DNA of 38,659 nt, taken from NCBI GenBank assembly GCA_015061725.1, contig SUVX01000030.1:1-38659 (forward strand). The letters run 5' to 3'. This document shows, piece by piece, positions 8,370-19,000 of this stretch. Position 1 is the stretch's first letter; each line of letters opens with the position of its first letter. The notes under the pieces were generated by a model. The model was not told the DNA's origin and made no database searches. It saw only the letters and a list, made by a program, of their open reading frames with translations. Both the position numbers and the translations under genes were made by a program. Source of the stretch: Lentisphaerota bacterium (GTDB lineage: Bacteria > Verrucomicrobiota > Lentisphaeria > Victivallales > Victivallaceae).

Positions 8370-9218
8370 CTATTTTTTTAACGAAAAGGGATAATTGATC
8401 GTTCCCCAGAGCGGCTCAGAAATTCCTCCGCCCAGAATGGTCGCACGGACCATCAGCGTATTGCGCCGGAATTCGCTGACACGGCGGACAGGTCCGAGTG
8501 TCTTGACTTCAAATTCGGCACTCCAGACTTTCTGAGTGTCATCAGTGGGTTTCAACTGAAGTTTGCCCATGCCGTTGAGTTTGACCGCCGACAGCAAATC
8601 AGGATAAACCAGACGGACGGAAACATCTTCAGCCGGTTCTTTCAGCGTTACAGTAAAACGGATTTTATCCCCGGGACTGTACTTCTTTTTGCTCTCAAAG
8701 GCCGGAGAAGATACCACAATAAAGTTATCCGGCTTTTTCACCATTTTCAAATCTGAGAAAGTTAATTTCAACGTATAGTTATAAAAGAAAATTTCCGCTG
8801 TTTTGGGAATCTTTTTGAGATTGGCACCTTCCCAGACATTACAGGCAAAGTATCCAGGCTCCTGCACGCTCACCTGACTGATATTGAAACGGTCAAGCGC
8901 ACTGATACGGACAGTCCAGGTGCGGTATCCGGGATTCACTTTAACAGAGTTCAGACGGAAAACCAGCCAGGGATAATCTTTGGAAACCGGCACCCGGATA
9001 AAATCCCGGTGTCCGGTGTTGCCCTTGGTGTTGCATTCAAAAGAAAAACTTTTTCCGTCAGAAGTACGGGTATGCTGTCCTTTATAGGCATAAGCCCAGT
9101 TTTTTTCAACGTTTTTGTTATCTTCTTTCCACAGCGTATTGGCATCCGGATTTTTGATGATATCCGCACTGACCAGCACAGCCGCAGCCGACAAAAGGAA
9201 TGACAATGTTTTTTTCAT
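8370..9218 (-). CDS. Secreted 282-aa protein, paralogue A of a two-member family
   Basis: A signal peptide (MKKTLSFLLSAAAVLVSA) is followed by a beta-rich N-terminal domain and a C-terminal Ig-like domain with a YSPGDKIRFTVTLKEPAEDV motif. I do not recognise a named family. It is clearly a paralogue of the protein at 30717-31556: both begin the mature chain with KNPDANTLW, share KKPDN(F/Y)IV(V/T)SSPAF and end in PLWG(T/A)INYP. The ATG overlaps the stop of the 928-aa gene by one base (TAATG), which implies translational coupling, so the two products are probably partners outside the cytoplasm. Function unknown; binding or processing of a glycan is inferred from the partner. Confidence 0.8.
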   Translation of the reverse strand: MKKTLSFLLSAAAVLVSADIIKNPDANTLWKEDNKNVEKNWAYAYKGQHTRTSDGKSFSFECNTKGNTGHRDFIRVPVSKDYPWLVFRLNSVKVNPGYRTWTVRISALDRFNISQVSVQEPGYFACNVWEGANLKKIPKTAEIFFYNYTLKLTFSDLKMVKKPDNFIVVSSPAFESKKKYSPGDKIRFTVTLKEPAEDVSVRLVYPDLLSAVKLNGMGKLQLKPTDDTQKVWSAEFEVKTLGPVRRVSEFRRNTLMVRATILGGGISEPLWGTINYPFSLKK

Positions 9219-12004
9219 TATTTCACCAACTCCACTTCATAAACTTCAATAAAATCACGTTTGGCAGAACCGGGGAAGTCAAAACGGACTTTCACAGTTC
9301 TCTGCGGTTTGACAAGACGCCATTCAAGACCGTTTTTTCCGCATTTAACCGGCTTAACATCAATATTTTTCCATTCGCCGAACTTCCAGATTTTAACGGA
9401 AACATCAGCCATATTGTATCCGTACAGACGGATTTTTCCGAATGTGGGAACAAATTTCGGGAAACACATTTCCAGCCAGGCATCTTTTTTCGTTCTTTTT
9501 CCGTAATGGTTCCAGGCAAGAACATCACAAGTTCCGTCAAACAGTTTGTTCTGCTGCACCAGATTGTTGCGGCGGGCAGGATTGCTGGAGTCGATCTCAA
9601 TTTTCTCGCCTTTGCCGAAAAGAACATTTCCGCGCAATCCACGGCTCTTTTCCATTTTTGCGATTTCACGCAGAACTTCAGCACGCGTTTTCATTCCTTT
9701 GGCGGGAACGCTGCTGAAAATCAAAACTTCATAAGGTTTGAAAGTACGGGAAATAACTTTTCCGGCAGGCACCTTGCGGCTGCCGCGGAACTCGGTCATG
9801 GCTGAAAAAGCTGTAGAACTTGTCAACGTTCCTTTGAGTGCTTTGTCAGAAACGTTACAGAGAATCAGCAACTCTTCTTTTCCGTTGCGGATGAGGACAC
9901 CCTCAAGCATTTTATCGCTGCTTTTCAGCGCAACAGCTTTGCCTTTGACAAGGATATTTTCCAATGCTTCAATAGAACCGTACAGATAACGCAATCCCTC
10001 ATACAGCGTGGGACGGTCTCCCATATCCATATAGGCATAAGCCCACATCAATCTGCCGCCGTTGACGATGGCACTCCAGACGGTACACTCCAATTCTTCA
10101 AAGGTGAGATAATCAGAGAGTTTATTCGTCACGTTGCCGTAACTGAAGAACTGCGGTGTCAATCCGATAACTTTATCTCCGCGTTTCAAGTTTGAGATAT
10201 CGCTGACAAACTCTCTGCTCTTGTGGATGGGCGTATTCATCAGACGGACTTTGCGTTCATCGGTATCAAAGAAGGGATTGGGATAGGGATGAGTTGAGAA
10301 CACATCTGCGCAATCCACAAAAGAGGAACTTGCTCTGCTGGCAACCAATACCGGATGGAACGGGTCTTTTTCTTTGACATAATCATAAAGATATTTGAGG
10401 TAGATCGGAGAAATCTCGCGGCATTCCGGTTCATCAGACAGATAGTAGAACACAAAATCCTTGTGCAGGGGTCTGGCGATTTTGCGGTCGATTGCTTTGA
10501 ACAGTTTGGCGTTGGGTTTTCTGTCTTTGGTGGTTTCAGGTTCAATGCCTCTGCCCAGCAGACGGAAGGGTTCAAGAATGTTGATCGGGAATTTTGTAAG
10601 ATACAGATTATCGCTGTTGAATTTCTTTTTAAATGCCTCTCCGCCCTGATAATATTTGGCATAAATATCGCGCGGGAAATAAGGCTTGCCGTTTTTAAGC
10701 AACACGCCGTTTTCAATCCGGTACCAGTCGCCTTTGGGCGGACGCGGACGGCGGATTTTTACAGAGGTTGAAGCAATTTTCTTCTTTCCGTCAAAGACTT
10801 CTGCGGTAATCACACTGCTGCCGTATGCCATTTCCGGCGTGGCAAACTCAAAGGGAACTTTGCCGTTGACCTGTTTGAAAGTCAATTTCTTTTCAGGAAC
10901 GCCGTCCCCCTTGATTTTCACGACGGCATCGGCTTTTTGGGCAAGCGTGACAGTCACATATCCCTTGACTTTTGAGTGATCCTGGTCGGGATAAAAAACA
11001 TTGGAATAATTGGGCTTTTCAAGTTTGATTGCAACGGGAGAGTAAACAATCGTCACAGGATAGAATCTGCCGAAAGTGCCACGAGGACCGCTTAAAACGA
11101 TTTTTGTCTGATTCTTTCCCGCTGAGCCGTACACGGTATTGGGAACAGAGATTTTATTCAATCCGCTGACAAGTTTCACATACTGACGGGTGGTTTTGCA
11201 TCCGGGAGCAGTTACCGCCATGGAATAACTGCCGGCGGCAGCATCAGAAGATTGAATTTCAAACACGCTGGTCGCCCGGAACTCATTACCCATCGCCGTT
11301 ACGCTTTCGGGAACGACGGACTTGATATAAACATCCGCTGAAGCACTGCGTTTCGGAAAACCGTCAAGAGAACGGAACAACTTGGATTCATGCGAACTGT
11401 AACGCATGGGGGACCAGGTATATTCCTCTTTGACAGGATAACGGTTGCGGGTGATATTAAAAAGCCATTTGCTCCGCCAGTTCTGATTGCGGGTCATATA
11501 GAATCCTGAAAGCGGAAACTTTGCTTCTACTGACCAGAAATTTTTTCCGTGATAGACTTTTGACTCCCACAGCGGCGCATAGGGATCAGGACGGATGACG
11601 CCCGCTTCACCGTACCACTGGCTCCAGCGGATATTGCTGGCGGTCACGAGAAACTGATAAAATTCATCACTTTGTCCGGTCGGAGCCATAAAAATTTCCA
11701 CACCATCCATATTCCACATGGCTCCGCCGCCTTTGGGCGCTTTGAGTTTATTCATAAAGGGTTCATCACAGCGGATACCGATATACAGATCGCCGTCACG
11801 GTGAAGAACCATAAAAGAGGTCTTGCTTTTAAGCCTGCTTTTGCCGGAGTTGGCAAAGGGACGGAAATCAGAATGAACAACCGCCTTTTTCCACGCGGCA
11901 TCATCCAGTTTTCCGTCCAGTACGATTTCGCTTGCAGCCGGTCTGACCTGCGCGGATAAAACACAGGTGGCAGCAGCAAGCAGCCACACCAATAACTTTT
12001 TCAT
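9218..12004 (-). CDS. Secreted CBM9-like / TIM-barrel glycosidase-like / discoidin-like protein A
   Basis: This 928-aa protein has a signal peptide (MKKLLVWLLAAATCVLSA). Next comes a CBM9-like carbohydrate-binding domain (about 20-215, opening IVLDGKLDDAAWKKA and containing MDGVEIFM), then Ig-like segments (about 230-420). A glycosidase-like barrel follows (about 430-740) with the motif YYLSDEPE near residue 525, whose acidic residues could be catalytic. The C-terminal domain (about 790-928) is discoidin-like (NKLFDGTCDVLAW). It is a full-length paralogue of the 923-aa protein at 27946-30717. It starts at ATG 12004 with AAAGGAAAGGA upstream and is coupled to the 282-aa gene. It is probably a periplasmic or surface glycan-active protein; the barrel is short and no glycoside hydrolase family can be named with confidence. 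Confidence 0.75.
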   Translation of the reverse strand: MKKLLVWLLAAATCVLSAQVRPAASEIVLDGKLDDAAWKKAVVHSDFRPFANSGKSRLKSKTSFMVLHRDGDLYIGIRCDEPFMNKLKAPKGGGAMWNMDGVEIFMAPTGQSDEFYQFLVTASNIRWSQWYGEAGVIRPDPYAPLWESKVYHGKNFWSVEAKFPLSGFYMTRNQNWRSKWLFNITRNRYPVKEEYTWSPMRYSSHESKLFRSLDGFPKRSASADVYIKSVVPESVTAMGNEFRATSVFEIQSSDAAAGSYSMAVTAPGCKTTRQYVKLVSGLNKISVPNTVYGSAGKNQTKIVLSGPRGTFGRFYPVTIVYSPVAIKLEKPNYSNVFYPDQDHSKVKGYVTVTLAQKADAVVKIKGDGVPEKKLTFKQVNGKVPFEFATPEMAYGSSVITAEVFDGKKKIASTSVKIRRPRPPKGDWYRIENGVLLKNGKPYFPRDIYAKYYQGGEAFKKKFNSDNLYLTKFPINILEPFRLLGRGIEPETTKDRKPNAKLFKAIDRKIARPLHKDFVFYYLSDEPECREISPIYLKYLYDYVKEKDPFHPVLVASRASSSFVDCADVFSTHPYPNPFFDTDERKVRLMNTPIHKSREFVSDISNLKRGDKVIGLTPQFFSYGNVTNKLSDYLTFEELECTVWSAIVNGGRLMWAYAYMDMGDRPTLYEGLRYLYGSIEALENILVKGKAVALKSSDKMLEGVLIRNGKEELLILCNVSDKALKGTLTSSTAFSAMTEFRGSRKVPAGKVISRTFKPYEVLIFSSVPAKGMKTRAEVLREIAKMEKSRGLRGNVLFGKGEKIEIDSSNPARRNNLVQQNKLFDGTCDVLAWNHYGKRTKKDAWLEMCFPKFVPTFGKIRLYGYNMADVSVKIWKFGEWKNIDVKPVKCGKNGLEWRLVKPQRTVKVRFDFPGSAKRDFIEVYEVELVK

Positions 12005-12039
12005 AAATATCCTTTCCTTTTGTTAAGAGATATATTTCG

Positions 12040-12094
12040 AAGAACACACTTTTCATTTAATATATCCCCGCTGTTTTATTTTTCAAGAACACAC
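12040..12094. repeat. Two direct repeats AAGAACACAC around a promoter
   Basis: Identical 10-mers lie at 12040-12049 and 12085-12094, 45 bp apart centre to centre. The second overlaps the -35 hexamer of the 928-aa gene promoter, and the first lies at about the transcription start or just downstream. The placement suits an operator pair, but could be chance. Confidence 0.3.
12059..12086 (-). promoter_or_regulatory. Sigma70-type promoter of the 928/282-aa operon
   Basis: On the - strand, TTGAAA (plus 12081-12086), a 16-nt spacer and TATATT (plus 12059-12064). The expected start is near 12052, giving a leader of about 48 nt before the ATG at 12004. Confidence 0.6.
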
Positions 12095-12128
12095 CTCCCG
12101 TTTACGGCAAACATTCATTATGTTTTAC

Positions 12129-12157
12129 TTGAAATGAAAGAATACCCGATGTATATT
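12129..12157 (+). promoter_or_regulatory. Sigma70-type promoter of the HD hydrolase gene
   Basis: TTGAAA (12129-12134), a 17-nt spacer and TATATT (12152-12157). The ATG at 12191 lies 33 nt after the -10, giving a leader of about 25 nt. It is divergent from the 928-aa gene promoter about 45 nt away. Confidence 0.65.
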
Positions 12158-12190
12158 AACGCATGATTCAGTAAAAAAGGATTGTTTATC

Positions 12191-12709
12191 ATGTCTGAAA
12201 AGATGAAAAATCTTGCTTATGAACGTCATAACGGATATTTCCGAAAAGGAGACAACCCCAAACCTTACATAACCCATCCGGCAGCGGTTGTCAACAGATT
12301 GCTTTCATGGGGGATCCCCGAAGATTCTCCGTTGATTGATGCGGCATGGGGTCACGATTTGATTGAAGATGTCAAGGTTCCCAAAGAAGAAATCGTTGCC
12401 GCCTCAAGCGAAGAAGTCTGGCAAATAATTGATATGTTGACTTACAAACCTGAACAGGGAAGCAAAGACGATTATATTCAAAAAGTTGCCGACTCCGGAA
12501 ACCGTTCTGTTCTTCTGGTCAAAGCCGCCGACCGTCTCTGCAACACGCTTGAATTCCTTGAAACATTTTCAAGAGAACGCGCCCGCACTTATATTCATTA
12601 CGCGGATTTAATTCTTGAAGCTCTGAAAAAACTGCCGCAGGACTCCGCCGTAAGCAAAGCTCTTGCTGAATGGAACGAACTGATGTCTGATCTTGATTCA
12701 GATAAATAA
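12191..12709 (+). CDS. Stand-alone HD-domain hydrolase, (p)ppGpp hydrolase-like
   Basis: A small HD-superfamily metal-dependent phosphohydrolase of 172 aa. The motifs match the hydrolase half of RelA/SpoT enzymes: THP (H29), HD (H55-D56), ED (E59-D60) and KAADRLCNT (D114, N118). The synthetase domain is absent, so it resembles small alarmone hydrolases (MESH1-like) that remove pyrophosphate from (p)ppGpp. A broader nucleotide phosphohydrolase role is possible. AAGGA at 12177-12181 favours ATG 12191 over the TTG at 12182. It is transcribed alone from its own promoter and meets the long - strand operon at a shared terminator. Confidence 0.75.
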   Translation: MSEKMKNLAYERHNGYFRKGDNPKPYITHPAAVVNRLLSWGIPEDSPLIDAAWGHDLIEDVKVPKEEIVAASSEEVWQIIDMLTYKPEQGSKDDYIQKVADSGNRSVLLVKAADRLCNTLEFLETFSRERARTYIHYADLILEALKKLPQDSAVSKALAEWNELMSDLDSDK

Positions 12710-12735
12710 AAACGCCGTATTTCCGTACAGAAAAA

Positions 12736-12782
12736 CAGGGGAAACTTTTTTATCATTCAAACAAGTTCCCCCTGATTTTTTT
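12736..12782. terminator. Bidirectional intrinsic terminator between convergent genes
   Basis: A 12-bp stem with one mismatch (12736-12747 with 12763-12774), flanked by a T-run on the right (12776-12782) and an A-run on the left (12731-12735, a T-run on the - strand). It would end both the HD gene and the long - strand operon. Confidence 0.85.
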
Positions 12783-12804
12783 ACTTTTTACGCCTGTTCC
12801 GGCA

Positions 12805-14640
12805 TTATTTTTTATCCGTTAATTTCTGACGTTTCATATCTTTACGCAGAAAATGCTCATGGACTTTTCCGGCCGTATCAACGGAAAAACTGTCAAACTT
12901 TTTACCGTCAACATCATACGCTGTAACGGTGATACGGTCTTTTTTGACATCAACGCCCAGATAACTGAAATCCGGCCAGGCGGAGTTGCCTTTGGGCGCA
13001 TCGGTGGAAACCCAGGTCACAGGGGCCTTTGACAAAGCCCATTTCCGGGCAGGATACAGATGTATCAACTCATTACTGCCGCGGTTGGCGCGCCAGTAGC
13101 GGTGAACGTGTCCGGCAAGCCAGAGGTGAATCATGCCCTCTTTTGAGGTATCCGACAAAAGTTTTTCAGTCATTTTACGGATGGGGTCAGCCACCTGACT
13201 GCTTTCGATCTGCGGTTCAGGATGGGCAAGTACGACACGAAAACGCGCTTTTCTGAATTCCGGAGTCTTCCGCAATTTTTCAATCCATTTTTCCTGAGCG
13301 GCATAGAGTGTTTCAGTACTGATAAGACAACCGCTGCCGGCGGTATTCCTGCCGTGAGTAAAATCTCCGCAGTCAAGGACAATAAACATCACGCCTCCCT
13401 TGGTAAAGGCATAAAAACTTTTGTCTCCGGGCATCTGGAAATAATTGTACCAATCTTCAGCGCCGGTTCCGTTGACTTCGTGGTTGCCGCGAACATAAAC
13501 CCATTGAACCGGAGATTTTTCCCGGGCAAAAAAGTCAAGATATTTGCCGAAAAGATCTTTTTCCACATCGTGATAGTAACTGTCCATATCACCGATCTGC
13601 ACCATGAAATCCGCCTTTTTGAAAGCGGGAATGTCAGACATCTTTTTCATAAATGCCTTGCGGTCGGCAACAGTTTTGCATTTTTCAGACAGAGAAAGCT
13701 GCGTATCTCCCCACAAAAAGAAACTGTATTCCTGTTCATTGCCGAAAGCTTTGAAACTTTTGACCGGCATGAAAACTTCTTTATATACCCGTTTGGACCA
13801 CAACGGACGGCGGAATCCGTCAAGTCCTGCGGGCGGTTCAAGCAGAACAAGGCGGTATTCATATTCTTTGCCCGGCTCCAGTTCATCCAGACGGATTGTG
13901 TGATTGCGAGTCTTTTCGCGCAGAATAAGATCTCCGGCAGTATTCCATTTACGCAGCCATTTTCTGCTGCCTTTGACACGGTAATCAATACCAGCCGGAA
14001 TGGGTTTAACGGTAATGAAACTGACAATAACAGAACCGGTATCCGGACGGACAAGAATTTCAGGATGCGCCAATTCCGCTTTAGCAGGTTTGTAATCAGG
14101 AAGTTCCTGAACAGCCAGATGCCAGGTGATTTTGCGGTCCTTTCCGTAAACGTAATCCATGAGAGAACTGGTGCGGCGGGTCTCAAAAACAATTTTATTG
14201 CTGCCTTTTTCAAGTTCAATTTCAAAGATATGATCTTTTGCAGTCACAGGATCATAATCGTTGCCCAGACCTTTCCAGGTGATATCATAGACTTTTTTGC
14301 CGTTGACACGGCAGGAAAAAATCAATCCGCCCACGCCAAGCCAGGTTTTGCGCGCTTTCTCAGACTTCATGTCGGCAGTCAACACAGCGGCTCCGCCGCG
14401 TTTACGACTGAGTTTATCCAGATCAAACAAACCGTTGACATGAGAAACAGTTTCCGGTCGGATATTCTTTCCCTTCAGGGAAATCACCCCTTTTTCAGGC
14501 AGAATCGTTGCATGTTTAGATCTTTTTCCTTTGACTTCGTGCGCCTCAAAGAAATACGCCTGCCATTTGCCGGGAATTTGTGCAGACAACACGCTGCAAC
14601 CGGACAGCACCAATGTTAATAAAAAATTTTTTGTATTCAT
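12805..14640 (-). CDS. Secreted metallophosphoesterase A (purple acid phosphatase-like)
   Basis: This 611-aa protein has a signal peptide (MNTKNFLLTLVLSGCSVLSA), a jelly-roll-like N-terminal domain (about 20-185), a fibronectin III-like domain (about 190-290) and a calcineurin-type phosphoesterase domain (about 300-590). The metal ligand motifs are present: GDTQ (about 312), GDMD (about 350), GNHE (about 385), AHPE (about 475) and GHVH (about 513). The first motif has Q where the family usually has H. The FnIII-plus-phosphatase layout is that of purple acid phosphatases. It starts 25 nt after the symporter stop, has GGAAGGA upstream and is the last gene of the long operon. The substrate is unknown; a phosphorylated extracellular glycan is a guess from the neighbours. 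Confidence 0.8.
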   Translation of the reverse strand: MNTKNFLLTLVLSGCSVLSAQIPGKWQAYFFEAHEVKGKRSKHATILPEKGVISLKGKNIRPETVSHVNGLFDLDKLSRKRGGAAVLTADMKSEKARKTWLGVGGLIFSCRVNGKKVYDITWKGLGNDYDPVTAKDHIFEIELEKGSNKIVFETRRTSSLMDYVYGKDRKITWHLAVQELPDYKPAKAELAHPEILVRPDTGSVIVSFITVKPIPAGIDYRVKGSRKWLRKWNTAGDLILREKTRNHTIRLDELEPGKEYEYRLVLLEPPAGLDGFRRPLWSKRVYKEVFMPVKSFKAFGNEQEYSFFLWGDTQLSLSEKCKTVADRKAFMKKMSDIPAFKKADFMVQIGDMDSYYHDVEKDLFGKYLDFFAREKSPVQWVYVRGNHEVNGTGAEDWYNYFQMPGDKSFYAFTKGGVMFIVLDCGDFTHGRNTAGSGCLISTETLYAAQEKWIEKLRKTPEFRKARFRVVLAHPEPQIESSQVADPIRKMTEKLLSDTSKEGMIHLWLAGHVHRYWRANRGSNELIHLYPARKWALSKAPVTWVSTDAPKGNSAWPDFSYLGVDVKKDRITVTAYDVDGKKFDSFSVDTAGKVHEHFLRKDMKRQKLTDKK

Positions 14641-14665
14641 TTTATATCCTTCCTTTTTTTAAGGG

Positions 14666-16060
14666 TCAGTTCCAGAAATCAGTTTTTTCAGAGACACCGC
14701 AGCGTTGAGCATTGTATTCCGGTTTTACCCCCTGCTTGCGCTGAGAAACATAGTCCGCCAACGCCTTGTAAGAAACGGAGCCGATGATAATGCATACGGG
14801 AATATTGATAAATGCCAGCACACACTGGGAGATATCTGCAATTCCCCAGGCGATATCCATTTTAAGTCCGGCTCCGGAAAAAATCAGAAGTCCACCGATA
14901 ATACGGATGACGGTCAAAGCCTTTTTTCCGGGCTTTCTGCCGCAGATATAAGCAATACAGTTTTCAACATAGAAGAAGTTTCCGATCAGCGTGGTAAAGG
15001 CAAAAAGAACCATGGCACAGGCAATAAATACTGGTCCGGTCATGCCGAAACTTTTTTGCAAAGCTGCCTGAACGTAAGCAGATCCCGCATTTTGAGCGTT
15101 TCCCGGAACGCCGGAAACCAGACACATCAGCGCCGTTGCCGTACAGAGCAAATTGGTATCAATAAAAACGGAAAGCATCTGAACCAATCCCTGTTTGACC
15201 GGATGAGACACATCTGCCGCTGCCGCTGCATTGGGCGCAGAACCGATACCCGCTTCATTGGAATAAAGTCCGCGTTTCAAGCCCCACATGATAACAGAAC
15301 CTGAAAATCCCCCCATGATCGCCTTGAAATCAAAAGCACTTCTGAAAATATCCACAACCATTGCGGGAATATTGCCGATATTCAGAATCAATGCAGTCAC
15401 GGCAAAGAGAATATACAAACATCCCATGAACGGCACCAGAAATCCTGTCGTACGGACAAGCCGTTTGCTCCCGCCGAGTATCGTAAAGAGAAACAGTACC
15501 ATCGTCACAGCTCCGAAAATCCACCAGTACCCCCGACGGTAAAAAGAAAAAATTTCAAAGGAACTTTGCAGATTGAACGAAGCAAGCATATTGTAACCGA
15601 CACCGTAAGTAAAAATCAATGCGACTGCAAAAACAACCGCAAAGAATTTGCTTTTACAGGCACTTTCAATGTAAAAAGATGGTCCTCCGTAACAACTTCC
15701 GTCAGGATTTCTGCGTTTATAAATCTGTGCAAGCGTAGACTCCACAAACGCCGAAGCTCCACCGATCAAAGCCGTCAGCCACATCCAGAATACAGCACCG
15801 GACCCGCCGAAACAAATTGCGGTTGAAACGCCGATGATATTACCGGTTCCGACCCTTGAGGCTGTGGAAATCATCAATGCGCCGAATGAAGATATGCTCT
15901 CTTTACCTTTGGGCTTTTCAAGCACAACGCGCAGGGATTCAACGAACAACCGCAGCTGGATAAAGCGCGTTTTAAAAGTAAAATACAGACCGCCGGCAAT
16001 CAGCAGCACCGCCAGAGGCCAGCCGGTCAGATACATCAGACAATTATAAACACAACTCAT
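14666..16060 (-). CDS. agcS: Sodium:alanine/glycine symporter family transporter
   Basis: This 464-aa multi-helix inner-membrane protein belongs to the AgcS (alanine or glycine:cation symporter) family. The signature NEAGIGSAPNAAAAAD (about residues 265-280) and RVGTGNIIGVSTA (about 69-81) are diagnostic. It takes up a small amino acid, usually alanine or glycine, with sodium. It starts at ATG 16060 with AGGGGTG upstream, 26 nt after the sbcC stop, which places it in the same transcript. GSAPNAAA has Asn where GSAPHAAA is more usual. The sodium gradient could be supported by NhaC encoded upstream in the same unit. Confidence 0.9.
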   Translation of the reverse strand: MSCVYNCLMYLTGWPLAVLLIAGGLYFTFKTRFIQLRLFVESLRVVLEKPKGKESISSFGALMISTASRVGTGNIIGVSTAICFGGSGAVFWMWLTALIGGASAFVESTLAQIYKRRNPDGSCYGGPSFYIESACKSKFFAVVFAVALIFTYGVGYNMLASFNLQSSFEIFSFYRRGYWWIFGAVTMVLFLFTILGGSKRLVRTTGFLVPFMGCLYILFAVTALILNIGNIPAMVVDIFRSAFDFKAIMGGFSGSVIMWGLKRGLYSNEAGIGSAPNAAAAADVSHPVKQGLVQMLSVFIDTNLLCTATALMCLVSGVPGNAQNAGSAYVQAALQKSFGMTGPVFIACAMVLFAFTTLIGNFFYVENCIAYICGRKPGKKALTVIRIIGGLLIFSGAGLKMDIAWGIADISQCVLAFINIPVCIIIGSVSYKALADYVSQRKQGVKPEYNAQRCGVSEKTDFWN

Positions 16061-16086
16061 AAATTTTTCACCCCTTAAAAATATTG

Positions 16087-19000
16087 TCAGGATACAGAAA
16101 CACCGACACCTGCAAGACGGCTTCTGCCGCCGCCCTGCGGAATAACTTCTATCACCGAGGCAATATTATCTGAAATTGCCTGAACGTGCGAAATAATACC
16201 GATAAGCTTATTCTCACCGCGCTGAAGAGCCGCAAGAGTCTGAAGTGCCTGATCCAGAGAATTGGCATCAAGCGTACCGAATCCCTCATCCAGAAAGATT
16301 GAATCAATACGATTGTTTTTCCCCCCCATTGAGGACAATCCCAGCGCCAGAGACAAAGATATCTGAAAACGCTCCCCGCCCGAAAGATTCTCACTCGGAC
16401 GGATTTCACTGCCCTGCCAATGATCTATCACATCTATCGCAAGCAGCTGCTGCTGATTCTGACGGCGCAGTATCAACTCATAACGACCGTTCATTCCTTT
16501 CAAGATATTATTGGCACAGCAGAGAAGATTTTCAAGAGTCACCACCTGGGCAATCCGTTTGAAGATATAGCCGCCGCTGCCGCCGATCAATTTATCAAGA
16601 TCGTACCAGACAACGGCACGTTGACGCATATTTTCCAATTCTTTTAATTCATTCAGATTCTGTTGACGCCTTTTCTCATTATTGTCAAGTTCTCCGGAGA
16701 GTGCGCCGATATCAAGAAGAAGCTGACTGCTTTCTTTTCTGGATTCTTCAAGTATTCCGCGAGAAGACTCTGCCTCAAAATCAGCAGGAAATTCCTTTTT
16801 GAGCGTTTCAAGTTCAGAACTGAACTTACCCCGGTCTTCTGATAAAGTCCGGGTTCTGGTATCAAGATTTGTCCCGACAGCAACCAGACGGGTCAGTTCC
16901 TCTGCCGGAAGAAGTGCCTGCAGAAAGTCCGCAACGGACATGTTTTCTCTGCCGCAAGCGTCAATAAACTTTTGTTCAAGTTCTTTTTCTTCTGTTAATT
17001 TTCCGGCAAGAACGGTTTTGATATTATCCAGCATTTCCCGGGTTGTCCGCAAATTTTCGGTTTTGCGGGCATTTTCCACGGCAAGTTTATCGTGTTTTTT
17101 ACGGACTTCTTCAAGGTGTTTCCGGGCAAGTTTGGATTCTTCTTCAGGATTTTTTTCTCCGAAAAGAGACTTGCGTTTTAAAATCAATGCCTGAGTGTCC
17201 GCTTGAACGCTGCGAATTTTTTCATCAGTTCCGGCAAGATCTGCGGCACACTTTTCCAACTGATTTTTCAGAACTGCCAGATTTTGAGTATTGGCAGCTG
17301 AAGATTTTTCCAATTCCTGTAAACGGAATTCTTTTGAAGAAAAGGCGAGAATACGCTGATCGACTTCAGGCGGAAGAACAGAGATATCCTGCCACTCAAA
17401 TCCGCAGGCAGCCCACTCCTTTATCAGATGGTCAACTGCGGCATCGGATTCTTCCCGTAATTCCTCCAACTGTTTCCGGCAATCCTCAACGTTACTTTTC
17501 AAGGATATAACAGCATTTTCCGCCATCTGCAAACGTGCCTTTTCTTCGCCGCACGCCATTTTCTGTTTGAGCAGGGAATTTTTGATTTCAGCACACTTTT
17601 GTTCCATTTTCCGGCAGTCTGCCAACTGTTTTTTTGCCTGAGCCAATTCCTCTTCCTCACGGGAACTGCCGGGGACGTTCCCCTCGGCAAAAGGATGAAC
17701 CGTACTGCCGCAAAGAGGACAAATTTCGCCATCGGCAAGTTTATGCCGCGCCTGCTCAAAACTTTGAATTTGAAGCAGACGTTCCACGCTTTTCTGACGC
17801 AAATCAACTTCAAGTTCAAGATTTTCAAAAGTTTTTCCGTTAAGAAGTGCAGAGAGTTCTTTTGCTTTTTCTTCTGCAAGTTTTTCCGTTTCAACAACTG
17901 CCGCCTGAGCCTTTTCAAAAGACTGCTGCTGCAAAGAAAAATCCTGCTCTGCCTTTTCAAGTTTTTTGACAGCTGTCTGCTGCGCGGAGGCGCTTGCTTT
18001 GACTTTTTTCTGACGGTCATTGCAAAAAGCAATCTGTTCCTGCCAACGCGCCTTTTTTTCAACCAGCGTGCGGTCATCTGCATGCGTTTCAAGATATGCC
18101 CGGCAGACACCTTTTTCTTCAGCAAACGCACGTTCTTTTGCAGAAGTATCGGATTCATTTTTCTGCAAAAGCTGCTGTTGTTTCAAGAGAGAATCCCTTT
18201 CTGCAAGCAGCAAAGTTTCATTCTTTTTTCCGGTGTTGATTTCATTATCAAGAAGAACAACTTCTCCGATCAATTTCAAAACTTCATCTGTAACTTTTTC
18301 CTGCCGGTCAAATTCTTCTTTAACTTGAGCAAGAAGGGCAGTATCGGCATTGACTTCTCTTTCCATTTCCGGCAGTTTATCAAGAAGTTCCTGCTGACGT
18401 TTCTGATTGTTTTCAACTTCTTTGCGGCAGGCGGTCAACGGAGCATAAGAAAGCTGAATGCGTGCAGCACGTTCACCGGACTCCAGTCGTATACGGTCAG
18501 AAGCAAAGGCTTTTTTTTCTTCTTCAAGAATCAAAGTCAAATTGGCATTTTCTTCAAGGGAACGGGAGAGAAAATTGATTCTTTCAAATCGGGTCAACAG
18601 CTTTTCAAGTTCAGAAATACTCTTCAACAGAATATTGTTTCTTTCAGACATCTGCCGCAGCTGCTCCTGTTTCTGTTTGACGGTTTCATCATCAAACAGC
18701 TGCCGGGCCTGGACAACGGCTTCCATCTGAGATATCTGCGCCTTGAACTGACTGCTGACTTCGTTGATTTTTGAAGCAATACGCGTATAAACACCGGTAT
18801 CGGTAATCTGTTCAAGGATATTGGCTTTTTCATTATCTTTGGCTGCAAGAAACGCATCAAATTTCCCCTGAGCAAGCAGAACAGCACGGCAGAACTGATC
18901 ACATTCCATACCGATAAGTTCAGCGATAAACGCCGGAGTTTTACGCAAACTGTCCGCAAGAATTTTTCCATTCGAGGATAAAACATGTTTTGCTGTACTG

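Noticed and set aside
13222..14619. Long + strand open frame (465 codons) opposite the phosphoesterase gene
   Set aside because: It is antisense to a well-supported gene with signal peptide and metal motifs, has no binding site, and its composition (many F, N, R) is typical of a shadow frame.
17599..18774. 391-codon + strand frame opposite sbcC
   Set aside because: The sbcC coiled coil (Glu/Lys/Gln rich) yields Phe/Cys/Ser-rich antisense translation; no family features.
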